Of a stretch of DNA of 64,000 nt, positions 38,061-49,369 are shown piece after piece. Position 1 is the stretch's first letter; every line of letters begins with the position of its first letter. The notes beneath the pieces are model-generated. The model did no database searches, was not told the origin of the DNA, and was given only the letters and a program-made list of their open reading frames with translations. Made by a program: the position numbers and the translations under genes. The stretch is from Sphaerulina vaccinii (Eukaryota; Ascomycota; Dothideomycetes; Mycosphaerellales; Mycosphaerellaceae). The stretch lies in contig JAKUDP010000012.1 of the NCBI GenBank assembly GCA_022570795.1, positions 1-64,000 of the forward strand, in the 5' to 3' direction.

Positions 38061-40205
38061 GAATAATATAGTATACTAGGTTATAAAGCTACGAAATAGA
38101 AGTACTTTAGAAATTATATAATTTAATTTAGATTTCTAATATATAATAATAACTATAAGAATTTTTACTTATATATATTCGATATTACTAAGTATATAGA
38201 TAAGTAAATTTTAATATTCTATTAGATTCTAGCTAAAGCCTCGTCTACTTCTAGACCTACCTTCTATTAAATATTAAGTCGTAACTCCCGAGTATAGCTA
38301 TAGTATTATCTAATAGTATAACTAAGTCTTATAGTTAGTATTAGAATTCTCTATACTAACTTGAGCCTATTCTAGCACAACTTATATTTATAACTTTTTA
38401 GTACTTAGAATATATAGTACTATACTTCGTAGTTTGGCCTATATACTAGTCTATATAATTACTATATTTAGTAGTATACTAGGTTATAACAAAAAGCTTA
38501 CTTATACTTAGATTATACTAAGTAGTTCGTATAAATAATAGTCTAGATTTAGTAGATATATATAATAATAATAAAATTCTACTTTTTAGTAGTAGTAGGT
38601 TCTAAAGTAGAAGTTATAGTAGTAAGATAAAGAAGTATAGAACAAGTATAATATAGCTTACTATTACCTAACTAGCTACTTTGCCTCTTTATAGTATTAT
38701 CTATATTTTTACTATAATATATATACTAACTTATTAAGGTAGCAAGCTAGAATTCTACTAGAATACCTATATATAGCTACCTATATAGCCTACTAGAAAC
38801 TATATTAAGAATAGAGTAATCTATATATTTTTAGTAATACTATCTAATCTATATATTCTATATTTTAGTAGAGCTATACCTAGATCTATATAGTAGCAAG
38901 TATATATTATAAGTATAGTAATTAGATAGAATATATATAGTACTATATTAATCTACTTTCTATATAGGCGCTTACTCTATAAAGAATTAAAAACTTATAA
39001 TAAGAATAAAAAGAAGCAACTTGTTCTAGAAAAAAGGTAGGTATCTAAATATATTAGAGCTACTATAGTCCTTAAGAGTAATAAGCGCCGATACTCGTAT
39101 TATATAGCTACTAAGTATTTTTTAAAGTAATATTTTAGAGTTCTATTCCTTATATACTCTATTCTTAAGATATTACCTAATATAATTTAGGCAAGTCGAT
39201 AGTAGCTACTAAAGTAATCTAGATATATACTTTTTCTTTAAGTATAATATACTAATAATATTAAGCCTCGTCTCTACTAGGCTATAGAGACTAGTATAGA
39301 CGCCTAGCTAGAGCTTAATAGTCTAGATATATAGCTATCTTATAGAGCGCCTATCGAGTCGAGTATTACCTCCTTATATTTATATCTTTACTATATTAGT
39401 ATATAAGTATTATAACTTCTATAGAATATAGCTTCTAAATACTAGATAGGTCTATTTTAATAGAGTCGTAGCTTATCGAAATAGCTACTAAGAGCTATTA
39501 TAAGGTATAGTATAGACTTAGAATATTATAGAAGGCGCTCTACTAACCTAGAGTTACTAATCTCTAGTACGATTATATAATATTATATAACGCAATCGGC
39601 TACTATACTCCAAATCCTATATTAGTAGTATATACTAGGAAAGTATAGATATTTAACTCGCAAACCTCGAGCTAGATATCTATATAGCCTAGAAATATAA
39701 TATTATAAGTAACTATATTCTTACTATAGCTTCTTATATATTATAAGTTCTACTTTTAAAGATAATAAGTTATTTATTTAATAGAGTCGGATCTTCCTCT
39801 AGAACGATTATTAATAATTATAATATATTATTAGTAAGCCTTTATAGACGCTTAGTAGAAAAGAAAAAGTAAGAGCTACCTTTTATACTATATCTAGAAA
39901 TAATTTGTATATTTAGAACTAGTTAAGATAGAGACTATATTAGATAACGACTTATTAACTAGGACCGAACTTGTTTAATATATCTTATAAGTAGTATACT
40001 TCGAGTTGCTAGCAAAGCTACGAATTTGTTTTTAGTAATTCTTAAGCTCTATCTTCTACTTTGTAATCTAAGTATATAGATATTATAGGAACTACTAGTT
40101 ATTAGCGCTAATATCTCTAGATTGTAGATATAGAAAAGTAATAATATCTCGCTAAGTATAGAGTATAGTAGGAGTACTATAACAATTAGATAGAGGAGGA
40201 TAGAA
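38061..40205. other. Unrecognised RIP-decayed stretch
   Basis: No named gene. A plus frame near 38980-39180 is Lys/Arg-rich and relatively open (KKKQLVLEK then SNKRRYSYYIATKYF), but I cannot assign it. The remainder is strongly AT-rich with the usual TpA excess. Confidence 0.25.
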
Positions 40206-40675
40206 GACTTATAGAGGCTATATATAATTTCTATAATTTTATATAGATAGTAGAAATAGTATACTAAGAGTTAGAATATCTATATAATTCCTACTTACTT
40301 TATATATATAGGACTAGTATACTAAAAGTCGGAGGATATATATAATCTCTATAAATTTATATAGATAGTAGAAATAGTATACTAAAAGTTAGAATATTAG
40401 TATAGTCTCTACTTACTTTATATATATAGAACTAGTATACTAAAAGTCGGAATATTAGTATAGTCTCTACTTACTTTATATATATAGAACTAGTATACTA
40501 AAAGTCGGAAGATCTATATACTCCCTATATATATATATATATATAGAACTAGCGCGCTAAAAGTCGGAAGATCTATATACTCTCTATATATATATATAGA
40601 TATTAGTACTAGTGCGCTAAAAGTCGGAATATCTATATAATTCCTATATATCTTATAACTAGTATATAAGGTTCG
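40206..40675 (+). repeat. 58-60-bp minisatellite, about 7-8 units
   Basis: The landmark CTAAAAGTCGGA (variants CTAAGAGTTAGA, CTAAAAGTTAGA) recurs at 40264, 40322, 40382, 40440, 40498, 40557 and 40617. The spacing is 58, 60, 58, 58, 59 and 60 bp. A degenerate final unit ends near 40675 (AAGGTTCGGA). Within units, TATATATA runs and GAACTAGTATAC are shared. Two late units have GCGC in place of ATAC. Confidence 0.93.
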
Positions 40676-41230
40676 GATACTACTAGCCGATAGTCTACTC
40701 GCGTTCTAGGTATTAATTAGACAATCTTTTAATAAGTTAGTTTGTAGATAGAATTCTACGACTACTACTATAAGACTTCGGCGCTATAGCCAAATAGACT
40801 TCGGCCCTACTAGTAGGTCGGGGAACCTCAACTCTGCCTCGCTCGTAGCACTCTACTCTTGCGGCACTACGACTATTTGGTCGCTCTTTACTAACTACGA
40901 ATAATTACCTAGACGTCGGCTATATTACTTTAAGTCTCTCTATATACGCGCCTATTACTATATATCTACTATAAGAGCTAGATATACTATAGAGCTCGAG
41001 AACTTATATTATAGACCTATATAAGAAGAGAACGCCGCCTTATAGCTAATAACCTACTCCTCTTCTCCTACTAACTACGACTCTCGACCTCTGCTATACT
41101 TTGTATAACTACCTCTTCTATTCTATTACAAACTCTACTAGTAGTATAGAATAGCCTAGTACTAAGCGCTGCCTACGCTATAGTACTATTAGCTATATTA
41201 AGCTCCTCTACCTTAGTTATATCTATACTA
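40676..41230. other. GC-richer island with a short inverted repeat
   Basis: This block is clearly less AT-rich than its surroundings and keeps CpA and TpG (for example CCTCAACTCTGCCTCGC near 40830 and GTAGCACTC at 40846). CCAAATAG at 40790-40797 and CTATTTGG at 40873-40880 form an 8-bp perfect inverted repeat around a 75-bp centre. It may be a small mobile-element remnant or promoter material; I cannot decide. Confidence 0.4.
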
Positions 41231-41234
41231 GTAA

Positions 41235-41315
<81 letters not shown>
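41235..41315 (+). repeat. Uninterrupted (TAG)27 trinucleotide tract
   Basis: 81 bp of perfect TAG/AGT repeat. In the frame of the downstream transcription factor fossil it would read as poly-Ser (AGT). It contains no CpA or TpG and so cannot be changed further by RIP. An original CAG/AGC repeat would have been converted to exactly this sequence. Confidence 0.97.
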
Positions 41316-41739
41316 CTTCTATCTATATAGTCCGTATTCTATATACCTATACTCTTCTAGCTCCGAACAATCGAACTACGATCTATTCTATTATAGTTTT
41401 GCTTAACTACTTTTCGAGTAGTAGTGCGAAGAATACCTATACTTTCTATATTTATTGTCTAGGCGCGATAGTATATAGCCGCAGCTATAAGGCGCGCCGC
41501 TACCTCCAAAGCCTATAGATTATACTAGATACTTTGAGTACCTACTAACAAATAGTATACTATACTATAGTATATTCTAACTACTACTACCTTATTACAA
41601 ATAGTATTCTTTATATATAATAATTCTAATTATAGGTTAATACTACTAGCTATATCTGCCTCTAGAACTACCGATATATAGGGGCACGCCTACCTATAGG
41701 CCAATTACAAATATAAATTATACTTCTAGATAGAAATCG

Positions 41740-44375
41740 AGACGTATAATATAAGTAGGTATATTAAATTATAGTAATATCGACTTAACTTATTCGTTCT
41801 AGGTATATAAGTAATATAGGTAGTATAAATAAAAGTATAATAAAAGATTACTCTATTTGCTCTATAAAGAGAACGATTTATTATATTAATACTATAATAT
41901 ACCTCCTACTAAGTTAGTAATTCGCTACGTACTATAATTTTTACTAATAGGGCTTAGAATCGATAAGAATATAGAAAAAGTCTTCTAATATATAGAGAGA
42001 TACTCGCAAAGTCTAGTAGAACTAACTACAAAGATTAATTAATTCGACTTTTAATTATAAAATTTCGAGTAGAAAACTCAGACTAATACTCTATCTATCT
42101 ATTTCAATTATCCCGTAGATACTATAGAACTAGAACTATTCTTAGACGAGGACTTGGCTCTATAGTTATTTCGAAAACTCGATCTAGAAGATTATCGCAC
42201 TACTCTATATAAGTTATTACTCTTATAGCCGAGTATCTATCTACTTCTTAAGCGAGCTAGTATAGACTATAACAACGCGTATATAATAGAAGTAGAGGAC
42301 TATAGTATAGTACGATTATAGCCTCAAGAAGAAGGTATCGATATATATAATAGTATCTAGCCTAGAGGTTATATAAGTTCTACTTAGAGCGACGAAAGTA
42401 GCGACGCTATATACTATAGGACTCTTACTAAAAGTATATAGAAAATGGAGTCCTCTTCGATATCAAGTAGTAATATAGGTAGATCTAAGCTATATAGTAT
42501 CGGCGGACTTAATACTAATAGCTACTAGAACCTCGATACTTAGATAGTTCTCTTACTATATAAAAGCTATATATATAATATTTATATTATATATCTATTT
42601 CTAGACAAATAGTAACTAGACTCTATATTCGACAAATTTATTAGGAGATATAGTAGTAGGCGGCCGCAGGCTATATAGGTAGTTAGTAATAAGAATAATA
42701 AGTATTTTCTAAAAAGGCAATACTCGAATATATTCGAAGTAGTATATAATATTAGTAGTAGCTTAGGCTCTAAATCGGACTTGCCTAGAGAGGTTGTTAT
42801 AGAGAGATCTCCTTTAAATACTATTATCTACTTTGTTATAGTACTAGGAAAAATCTACTAGTATAAGAACGTATTACTATCGATTGTTTCTAATAGTTAG
42901 TTAGAAGAAAATATCGTCGTATATTAGATATCTAGTAGCCGGGGCTCTATAGGTAGTTTACCTATATTAGCAAATATAAAGCTACCTCCTATGTCGCCGA
43001 TATCGACATCGATATTATAGACTACTCTTCTCTTAGATAGTAATATTTATATACTAGATCTACGAAGTCTCTATACCTTTTTAGGCTTTTCTACTATATT
43101 TTATTCTCGCAATCTAGACGTTATACCTAGTATAGCCTATTATATAAAAGCCGTAGAAATTATAGGCAACTAGAGCAATAGTAATAATCTTCTCTATATA
43201 TAAATATTTCTTTTAGTAGAACTTTATAAGAATTAGTTAGTTCGAGTTAAAAAGAGTATAAGCTAGATTACTATAGTAGGCTATACTATTTTTATACTTC
43301 TCAATTACTATAAGCTATATAATAATAATTACTAGAATATATATAGAGGCTAGACATAGTTTTTAAACTCCTAGGCCTAGATTAAAAATACTTAGCAAAG
43401 TTTGTTTATACTCGTATTATAGATATATTTATAGCTAGAAAGTAATATTCTTACTAAGTTAAAACTTCTAGCTAGTAGTATTTAGAATATTAAATATCTT
43501 TTTCTAATACTTTATAAAGCAAATAAGAATAAGTTATATACTAGACTTTAATCTAATAGTAGCTTCAAATATAATAATATACTTATTTTCTATTCTATAT
43601 AATTGTTTCTATAATAGAGGCTAAATTAGATATAGCGCAAGTTGTTTAGTAACAACTTGCTCGAGAAACTACTAAAAGAAGTATAAAAAATACTCTAGGG
43701 CTATAATTCTATTCTCGAGTAATAGTAAAAAGCTCTCTCTAACTCTCTAAAATAGTATAATAAAAATATAGTAGTAAAAGATATATTAGTAGCACGTCTA
43801 TATATAAAGTACTAGAGAACGTATTATATTATTAACCGACCTTTCTTAGACTATATACTTTATATTATACTATATATATATATAATAATACTCAAACTAT
43901 AGAAGAGGCTACTTAAGATAGCTATAGCAACTTTTATAACAAAGTAGATATTTATATTTTTAGAGCTATCTAGTAGTTTCTAGATTAAGAAATCTAGGCT
44001 ACTACTAAATATTATATCGATATAGTAATACAAAGTACTATTGCTTTTAATAGTATTCCTAGTTAGCTAATTATTACTAATATTTATAGAATAGTATATA
44101 TATAAATACTTATTCTTTTTATTCCTCTATTATTAATAAGCCTAAAAGCTAATACCTACTCTAGACAATTTAGTAATATATTAGTACTATCTATAGTATA
44201 TAATAATATATATATAGAGCCTCTTATAAATAGTACAAAATTCTAAATACTTTTAGAATATACTATTAGATTCTTATACTATCTTTTACCGATTTTACTA
44301 ATAGCTTATATTAACTACGAAATATTAGAAAAAATAAAATATATACTATTTAGTATTAAATAGAATCTGAGGAGG
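41740..44375 (+). pseudogene. Zn2Cys6 transcription factor fossil
   Basis: Decayed fungal binuclear zinc-cluster transcription factor. The DNA-binding domain shows the exact spacing CX2CX6CX5CX2CX6C, but all six Cys codons have become TAT (Tyr), at 41806, 41815, 41836, 41854, 41863 and 41884. A single plus frame (about 41760-43860) continues through PPTKL, an acidic FLDEDLAL segment (42148-42171), an Asn/Ser-rich linker and the middle homology region. That region includes NLDVIPSIAYYIKAVEIIGN at 43111-43170, FLLVELYKN and IYL*LESNILTKLKLLASS. It then reaches ILVARLYIKY*RTYYIINRP (43777-43836) and FLDYILYI. Frame changes at the TA run near 43870 and near 44120-44165 (probably an intron with a CTCTAG end) lead to SNILVLSIVYNNIYIEPLIN, EYTIRFLYYLL and YEILEKIKYILF near 44325-44362. 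The sequence upstream to 41050 stays open in the same frame and may belong to the gene. Confidence 0.85.
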
Positions 44376-46655
44376 CAAGTTAGTATATCTTGGCGCCAAA
44401 GCTAACTATACTATACTACTAGACAAAAGACTCGAATACTATAATATCTCTAATAATAAACTAATAGGTATATCTACTTTGCTTACTATACTAATTATAA
44501 TACTAGAAATAGGCAATAAAGATAGTAGTCGGTTCCCGAGCTTAGGTATATTAATACTACTAGATAATATTAGTAAGAATCGAATTCCTATATAACCTAA
44601 TTAATACAAGTATAGTACTATCTCTAAATAGTACCTATATATATATATATTATTATATTCAACTATATACAAAAGGTATAGATTCTCCGAAAGTAGATTA
44701 TTTATTATCTAATTTTATAGTAATAGTTAGTAGATACTTAGAAGCTATAGATAGCCTAGTATATTACTTTTAGTATAATCTTAATATTCTTTAGATATTT
44801 AAAGCAAAGAAGATCTATTAATAGTATCTCGATATAGTCTAATATACTACTAGCTCTCTATATTTCTATTAGTATATATCTATATATACTTTAGTTAGTA
44901 TATAACTTTATCTTTAACCTGATTCTATAAGCCTAATTTGGCTACTTAGTATATATAAAGCTCCGAATATTCTCTGTATCTCTAATAATAGAATATACTA
45001 TTATTCCTCGTATAAGTACAAATATTTACAAGTAGCGCTATAGGCCTAAAGATACTCGATAGAGTATTTTATACTCTCTTAGATACTACTTATACTAAAT
45101 TTGAAGTAGTCTACTTATCTAGATATAGATCTGTCGGTTAAGTTAGTAGCGTTGCCTACTATCCCTCGAGTAGCTACTATAACAATTTATATATATATAC
45201 TACTAAATAAAATATATATTAGATATTAGGTCCAAAAAAAGAAGGTTCTTATCCTAGAATCTTACTAGACTTTATATACTAACCTAAATAGTATAGCAAT
45301 AGTATACTCTATTCGTAATATAAAAAAATTAAGTTACTACTATTTATATACTCTCTAGACCGAGTTACAACTATTCGGCCTTTTAAAAAATATATATCTA
45401 CTACTATTTAGCTTTCTACTTACAAAGTAATAATTTTGTTTTAGAGAATAATATAACTTATAAATATCTATTTATAGAAGTAATACAGACTACATCGACG
45501 CCTCGAACTATCTAGTTATAATACTATAATAATAGTTCTTTTCTCGAAGTTAACTATACCTAATTTAATCTAATAGACAAATACTAGATTAATATACTAA
45601 CAAAGAACTTGTCTAGCTAGTATATAGCTAAAACAAGTATATACTACCTAATAGATATATTAATTGATATATTAGAATATACTAAAGAGTATATTAAGTA
45701 TACTCTATATAAAGCTTATAAAAGCTTATAGCTCGAGTCTAGCTTCTTCTAAATAACGAGTTATTATAGAGACGTAAGTACTACCTATATTAAAAGATAT
45801 TATAGCGCTAATATAGTTAGGTCGTAGTTATATAAGACTATCTTTATCTATATATAATACTCTATCTCCTTTGCCTTAGATAGTATTTTACTAGTAAGAA
45901 AACTCTAGAGATAGCTACTATTAAAAACGAAATATCTATATAGTATAAGATTAAATCTATACCTTATATAGTTTAGAATTAACTAAACTATCTTCTAGAG
46001 ATTTAGATAATTGAGTTAGATAAAAAGATTCTAATAACTATCTATAAAGTAATATAAAATAGATAATAGTATACTTAGGTAGTAACAACCTTAACTACCT
46101 TTCTTCTACTATATATTAGAGAATTGGATACTAGTAGGAATATATATTAGAAGCAATATAAAGATATTATATATAAAACCTAACTTTATAAATAAGTAGT
46201 AGTTTACTAACTTTTATAGTATAGATTCTAGATATACTTTTTAAAACTAGCTACTTTTATTAATAAAGTAGTCGCATTCTATAATTCCTTACTATAGTAT
46301 TACTACCTTTCCTTTAGGAAGAAGGCACTTACTCTAGACTAGAATAAGCAAAGTTCTAAAAATATATTTAAAAATAACAAATTTTTAATAATATTAATAA
46401 AAGCAATTTAGCTCTATATATTATATCTCTATAAGTATATAAGAGCTCTATTTGGCCTATACCTTCTAATTATTACTTAGGAGCTAAAAGCAAGCTCGGC
46501 TAGAAAGTATCCGACTTATATATTAATAGAAACCTAGGTAGTATTATATTTATATTTAGCTTAATACTATTTGTTTATACAAACGAGTATTAAGTATCTA
46601 ATATCGAGTAAGGAGACTATTAGTATTCTATATATATAATAAACTTCTATATTAC
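44376..46655. other. Unrecognised decayed stretch
   Basis: Plus-strand frames are fairly open at about 45720-45950 (SYYRDVSTTYIKRYYSANIV) and 46270-46620, which suggests one or two further decayed genes. I cannot name a family. Confidence 0.3.
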
Positions 46656-46659
46656 TTAC

Positions 46660-48080
46660 TTTAAGAATTTACAAAGCTTAGTAGTAGAACTCTATAACTC
46701 TATCTAGAACTCGAGATTAGTATATTCTAAGCCTAGAGCAAACTATTACTTACTTACTTTTTTATAATACCTATATATACTTTTCAAATAGTTATCGAAG
46801 CTCGCTTAGTAAACTTTGTTAATTGTTCTATTAGATTGTTTTATACTTATATTTATAGGTTATAATAGAAGTATAGTATAGTTATAGTATTAGTTCTAGC
46901 AAAATTAGTTAAGTTTTGTTCTATATATAAGTCTTACTTACCTTTCTTTTAAACTCGAGTAGCTATTTCTTACTTAATAGAAAACTACTTACTAGTACCT
47001 ATTCCTTCTCTTCTATAGAGACCTCTTAGATTTTCTTTTTAAGTAAGCTAACTACTAGAACTACTAGAACTTCGATATTCTCTTAAAGGTAGTCTCTTAC
47101 AAATTAGGTATATAGATTGTTCTATCTACGAGAAAAATTATATAAAATATTACTTAAAAAGATATATTTAAAGCCAAGTTTAGTATAAAGGTATATATAA
47201 TACTTTCTAAGTATATTTTCTCTACCTACTTTTATTAGCCTCGATATAGGTTAGATACTATAAAACTTACCTATAACAAAAACAATTAGTAATTAGTATA
47301 GTTGTTTTAATATATAAGTACTTCTTTCTTTTTATAATAACTCTAACTAGGCCGTTCTATCTATAGAGCTAATTTTGGACGTAAGTTCTTAGAACTTCTC
47401 TAGATCTTTTTTAGCAAATATTACTTACTTATATTTATATACTTATATTAAGTATTTAAGCTTATCTATCTCTTTTATCTATTAACTCTTTTTAGTCCTA
47501 CTCTCTTTATAGTCTAGCTAGGCGCTTATAATCTTGTTAGCAAATACTATATTATATAGCTTTACTAAGTCTATAATAAAGCAAAATACAAAGCTTTTGC
47601 GCTTATACTTCTCTTCTAATACGTCTTAGCTTAATAGATAGTAATAATTAATAAAGTTATTAGCCTACTTTTAGATATACTAGTATATATTAGTATATCG
47701 CCTACTACTAACTCTGCTAGGTCGTAGTATAGTCCGATAAATATATACTTTATCTAATCTAAGAGGAGCTAACTTTATTAATAATTATTTACCTAATATA
47801 TATATAACTAACTAGTATAAATCCTTCTATAAGTACTAGTCGAAAGCTATAACTTCCTATACTTTCGGAGGCTTCGACTATCTTTAGCTAACTAGTTCGT
47901 AGTAAATACTTTAGATTTAATATAAGAAAAAGAAATAGAAGTAGAGATTCGTCTAGAAGTAATAGAGTAGATATTATTAGAAAGTATTCTTCTATATTTG
48001 TATTAAATAATAGAATATAATTTTGCAAGTAATAAGGCTCTCTAATATACTACTATAGAGTTGTTCTAGGTTATATAACT
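46660..48080 (-). pseudogene. HD-domain plus nucleoside-monophosphate-kinase fusion fossil
   Basis: Decayed gene read on the minus strand. The N-terminal part resembles an HD phosphohydrolase of the YfbR/HDDC2 type. ESIGSYSFRLVLI (47843-47868 region) is the first His-bearing helix. GLYYDLAELVVGDI (47690-47735) is the HD motif with His now Tyr but Asp kept. IDKLKYLI (near 47456) is the last metal-ligand helix, followed by KKDLEKF*ELTSKISSID. After a short linker comes LIVFVIGK at about 47265-47292, the first strand and P-loop start of an adenylate/UMP-CMP kinase. TKLGFKYIFLSNILYNFS, ENIEVLVVLVVSLLKKKI, VLVSSFLLS (the DGFPR region) and NNLIEQLTKFTKRASITI (46797-46842) then follow in family order. 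Such enzymes would dephosphorylate or rephosphorylate nucleotides in the cytosol. The start codon is uncertain and frame shifts are present near 47760. Confidence 0.62.
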
Positions 48081-48241
48081 AGAGCTCTTTCTAAAGCTAC
48101 TTCTATTATAATTAGACCTACCTTCTTTCTATATATACTTATATTTGCAATTTTAGAAAAATAGCTAATTATAAAAAAGTAACTAATAGAAAGAGTATAT
48201 CTAGAGGTATACTTGCATTAGGTAATACTAGTATACTAGCT
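48081..48241. promoter_or_regulatory. Short gap between head-to-head HD genes
   Basis: This is the roughly 160-bp space between the two divergently oriented HD-domain fossils. In the ancestral state it would have served as a shared upstream region. No conserved promoter element is visible after mutation. Confidence 0.3.
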
Positions 48242-49101
48242 ATACTAACTTAATAGTTAGCTCGATAGATATTAGATAAAGCTTTAAAAACTTTACTAAT
48301 AGGTCGACTATTAGAGTACTTAGCTTCGCTCTTACTATTTTTTTACTTAGTTAGACAACTTAAAATAATAAAATATACTAGATAGATATACTTTCTAGTC
48401 GATAGGTCGGACTTTATAGCTTAGTAATACTAGATACTATACTAATATACTTCTTTAGAGTCGAATCGGTTACTAATTATAGCTATCGAATAGCTATTAT
48501 ATATATATTCCCTCTAGCAACTCTTGCTCTATACCTTAATATAGTTAAATATCTAAAAATAAGCCTATTCTACAACCTAGCAGAGTTGCTAGTTAGTAAT
48601 ATAATATCTATAGACAATATTATAAAAGATAAGAAGTATTAATAGAAAGTATAGAGTATAGAATATATTAAGTATAAGTTATTAGATTGTATTAAAAGTT
48701 CAAAGCTATCTAATAAGATCGAAAGTATTTTAGTTCTATAGTATAAATTCGAAAAGAGTAAGATACTAGAAAGTCGATTTGTCTAGAATATAGATAAGTT
48801 GGAAATACTACTCTAGATACTAGAGTATAAGAAATATAACAAAAGTAGAGTAAATCTAAGAGAGTTCGCCTATATAGCAACTAAGATCTATCTAGAAGAG
48901 ATAAAAAAGTTAGCTAAAGATATTCTAAAAAAGTAGAAAGAATTCTAGATAGGCCTAGAACTTACTAAGAAGGAATATATTAAAAGCGATAATATAATAA
49001 AAGAGTAATAGAATAGGTACTATAGTAAGTAGATAGTAGCCTATAAGATTTATAATACTTTAGTAGCTACCTATATTATAGCCTACTAATATTATAGATA
49101 C
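48242..49101 (+). pseudogene. HD-domain 5'-deoxynucleotidase-like fossil (HDDC2/YfbR type)
   Basis: Decayed gene for an HD-domain nucleotide phosphohydrolase. From an ATA at 48242 (probable former ATG) the frame gives LDKALKTLLIG, then FFYLVRQLKIIKYTR*ID, the usual start LK.TKRTGW. A frame change around 48395-48460 suggests an intron. Then ESVTNYSYRIAII carries the first ligand His as Tyr (48478-48480). LFYNLAELLVSNI carries the HD pair as Tyr-Asn (48571-48576). SRFV*NIDKLEILL*ILEYK keeps the final Asp (48793-48795). It ends with a LREFAYIATKIYLEEIKKLA block and KEF*IGLE (the EFW.G motif). The single frame from 48460 to 49101 has only TAG/TAA stops. The Copia element is inserted exactly at the 3' end, after 49101. 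The gene is head-to-head with the related fusion gene on the minus strand. Confidence 0.75.
49097..49101. repeat. Target-site duplication of Copia element (left)
   Basis: GATAC here is repeated at 54837-54841 immediately outside the right LTR. Confidence 0.95.
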
Positions 49102-49347
49102 TATTAGAAAGTATAGTCTAGTTAGACTATCTAAGAGATACCCTCTAGAGATTAGAATATATAATATAGGTTATATAATAATAGGTCGTATAACTTATCT
49201 AATACTCTATATCTTAGAAGGAGATACAATCTATAACTAACTAATATAATTAATATAGTTAGTTCCTATCTAATACTTCTACTTCTATTATATATTAAGA
49301 CTCTTTCTATATATTATAGGTATATATATTATTATCCTAACTCGATA
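49102..49347 (+). repeat. 5' LTR of Copia element
   Basis: 246 bp, starting TATTAGAAAG and ending TAACTCGATA. The canonical TG and CA ends have been changed to TA, as shown by the intact ends of the solo LTR. Confidence 0.95.
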
Positions 49348-49365
49348 GGTTATAAGCTCGGGTTT
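49348..49365 (+). other. Probable primer-binding site
   Basis: GGTTATAAGCTCGGG directly follows the 5' LTR. Copia elements commonly use an internal part of initiator tRNA-Met, giving GGTTAT.AG-type sites, and this fits after allowing RIP changes. Confidence 0.55.
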
Positions 49366-49369
49366 ATAG

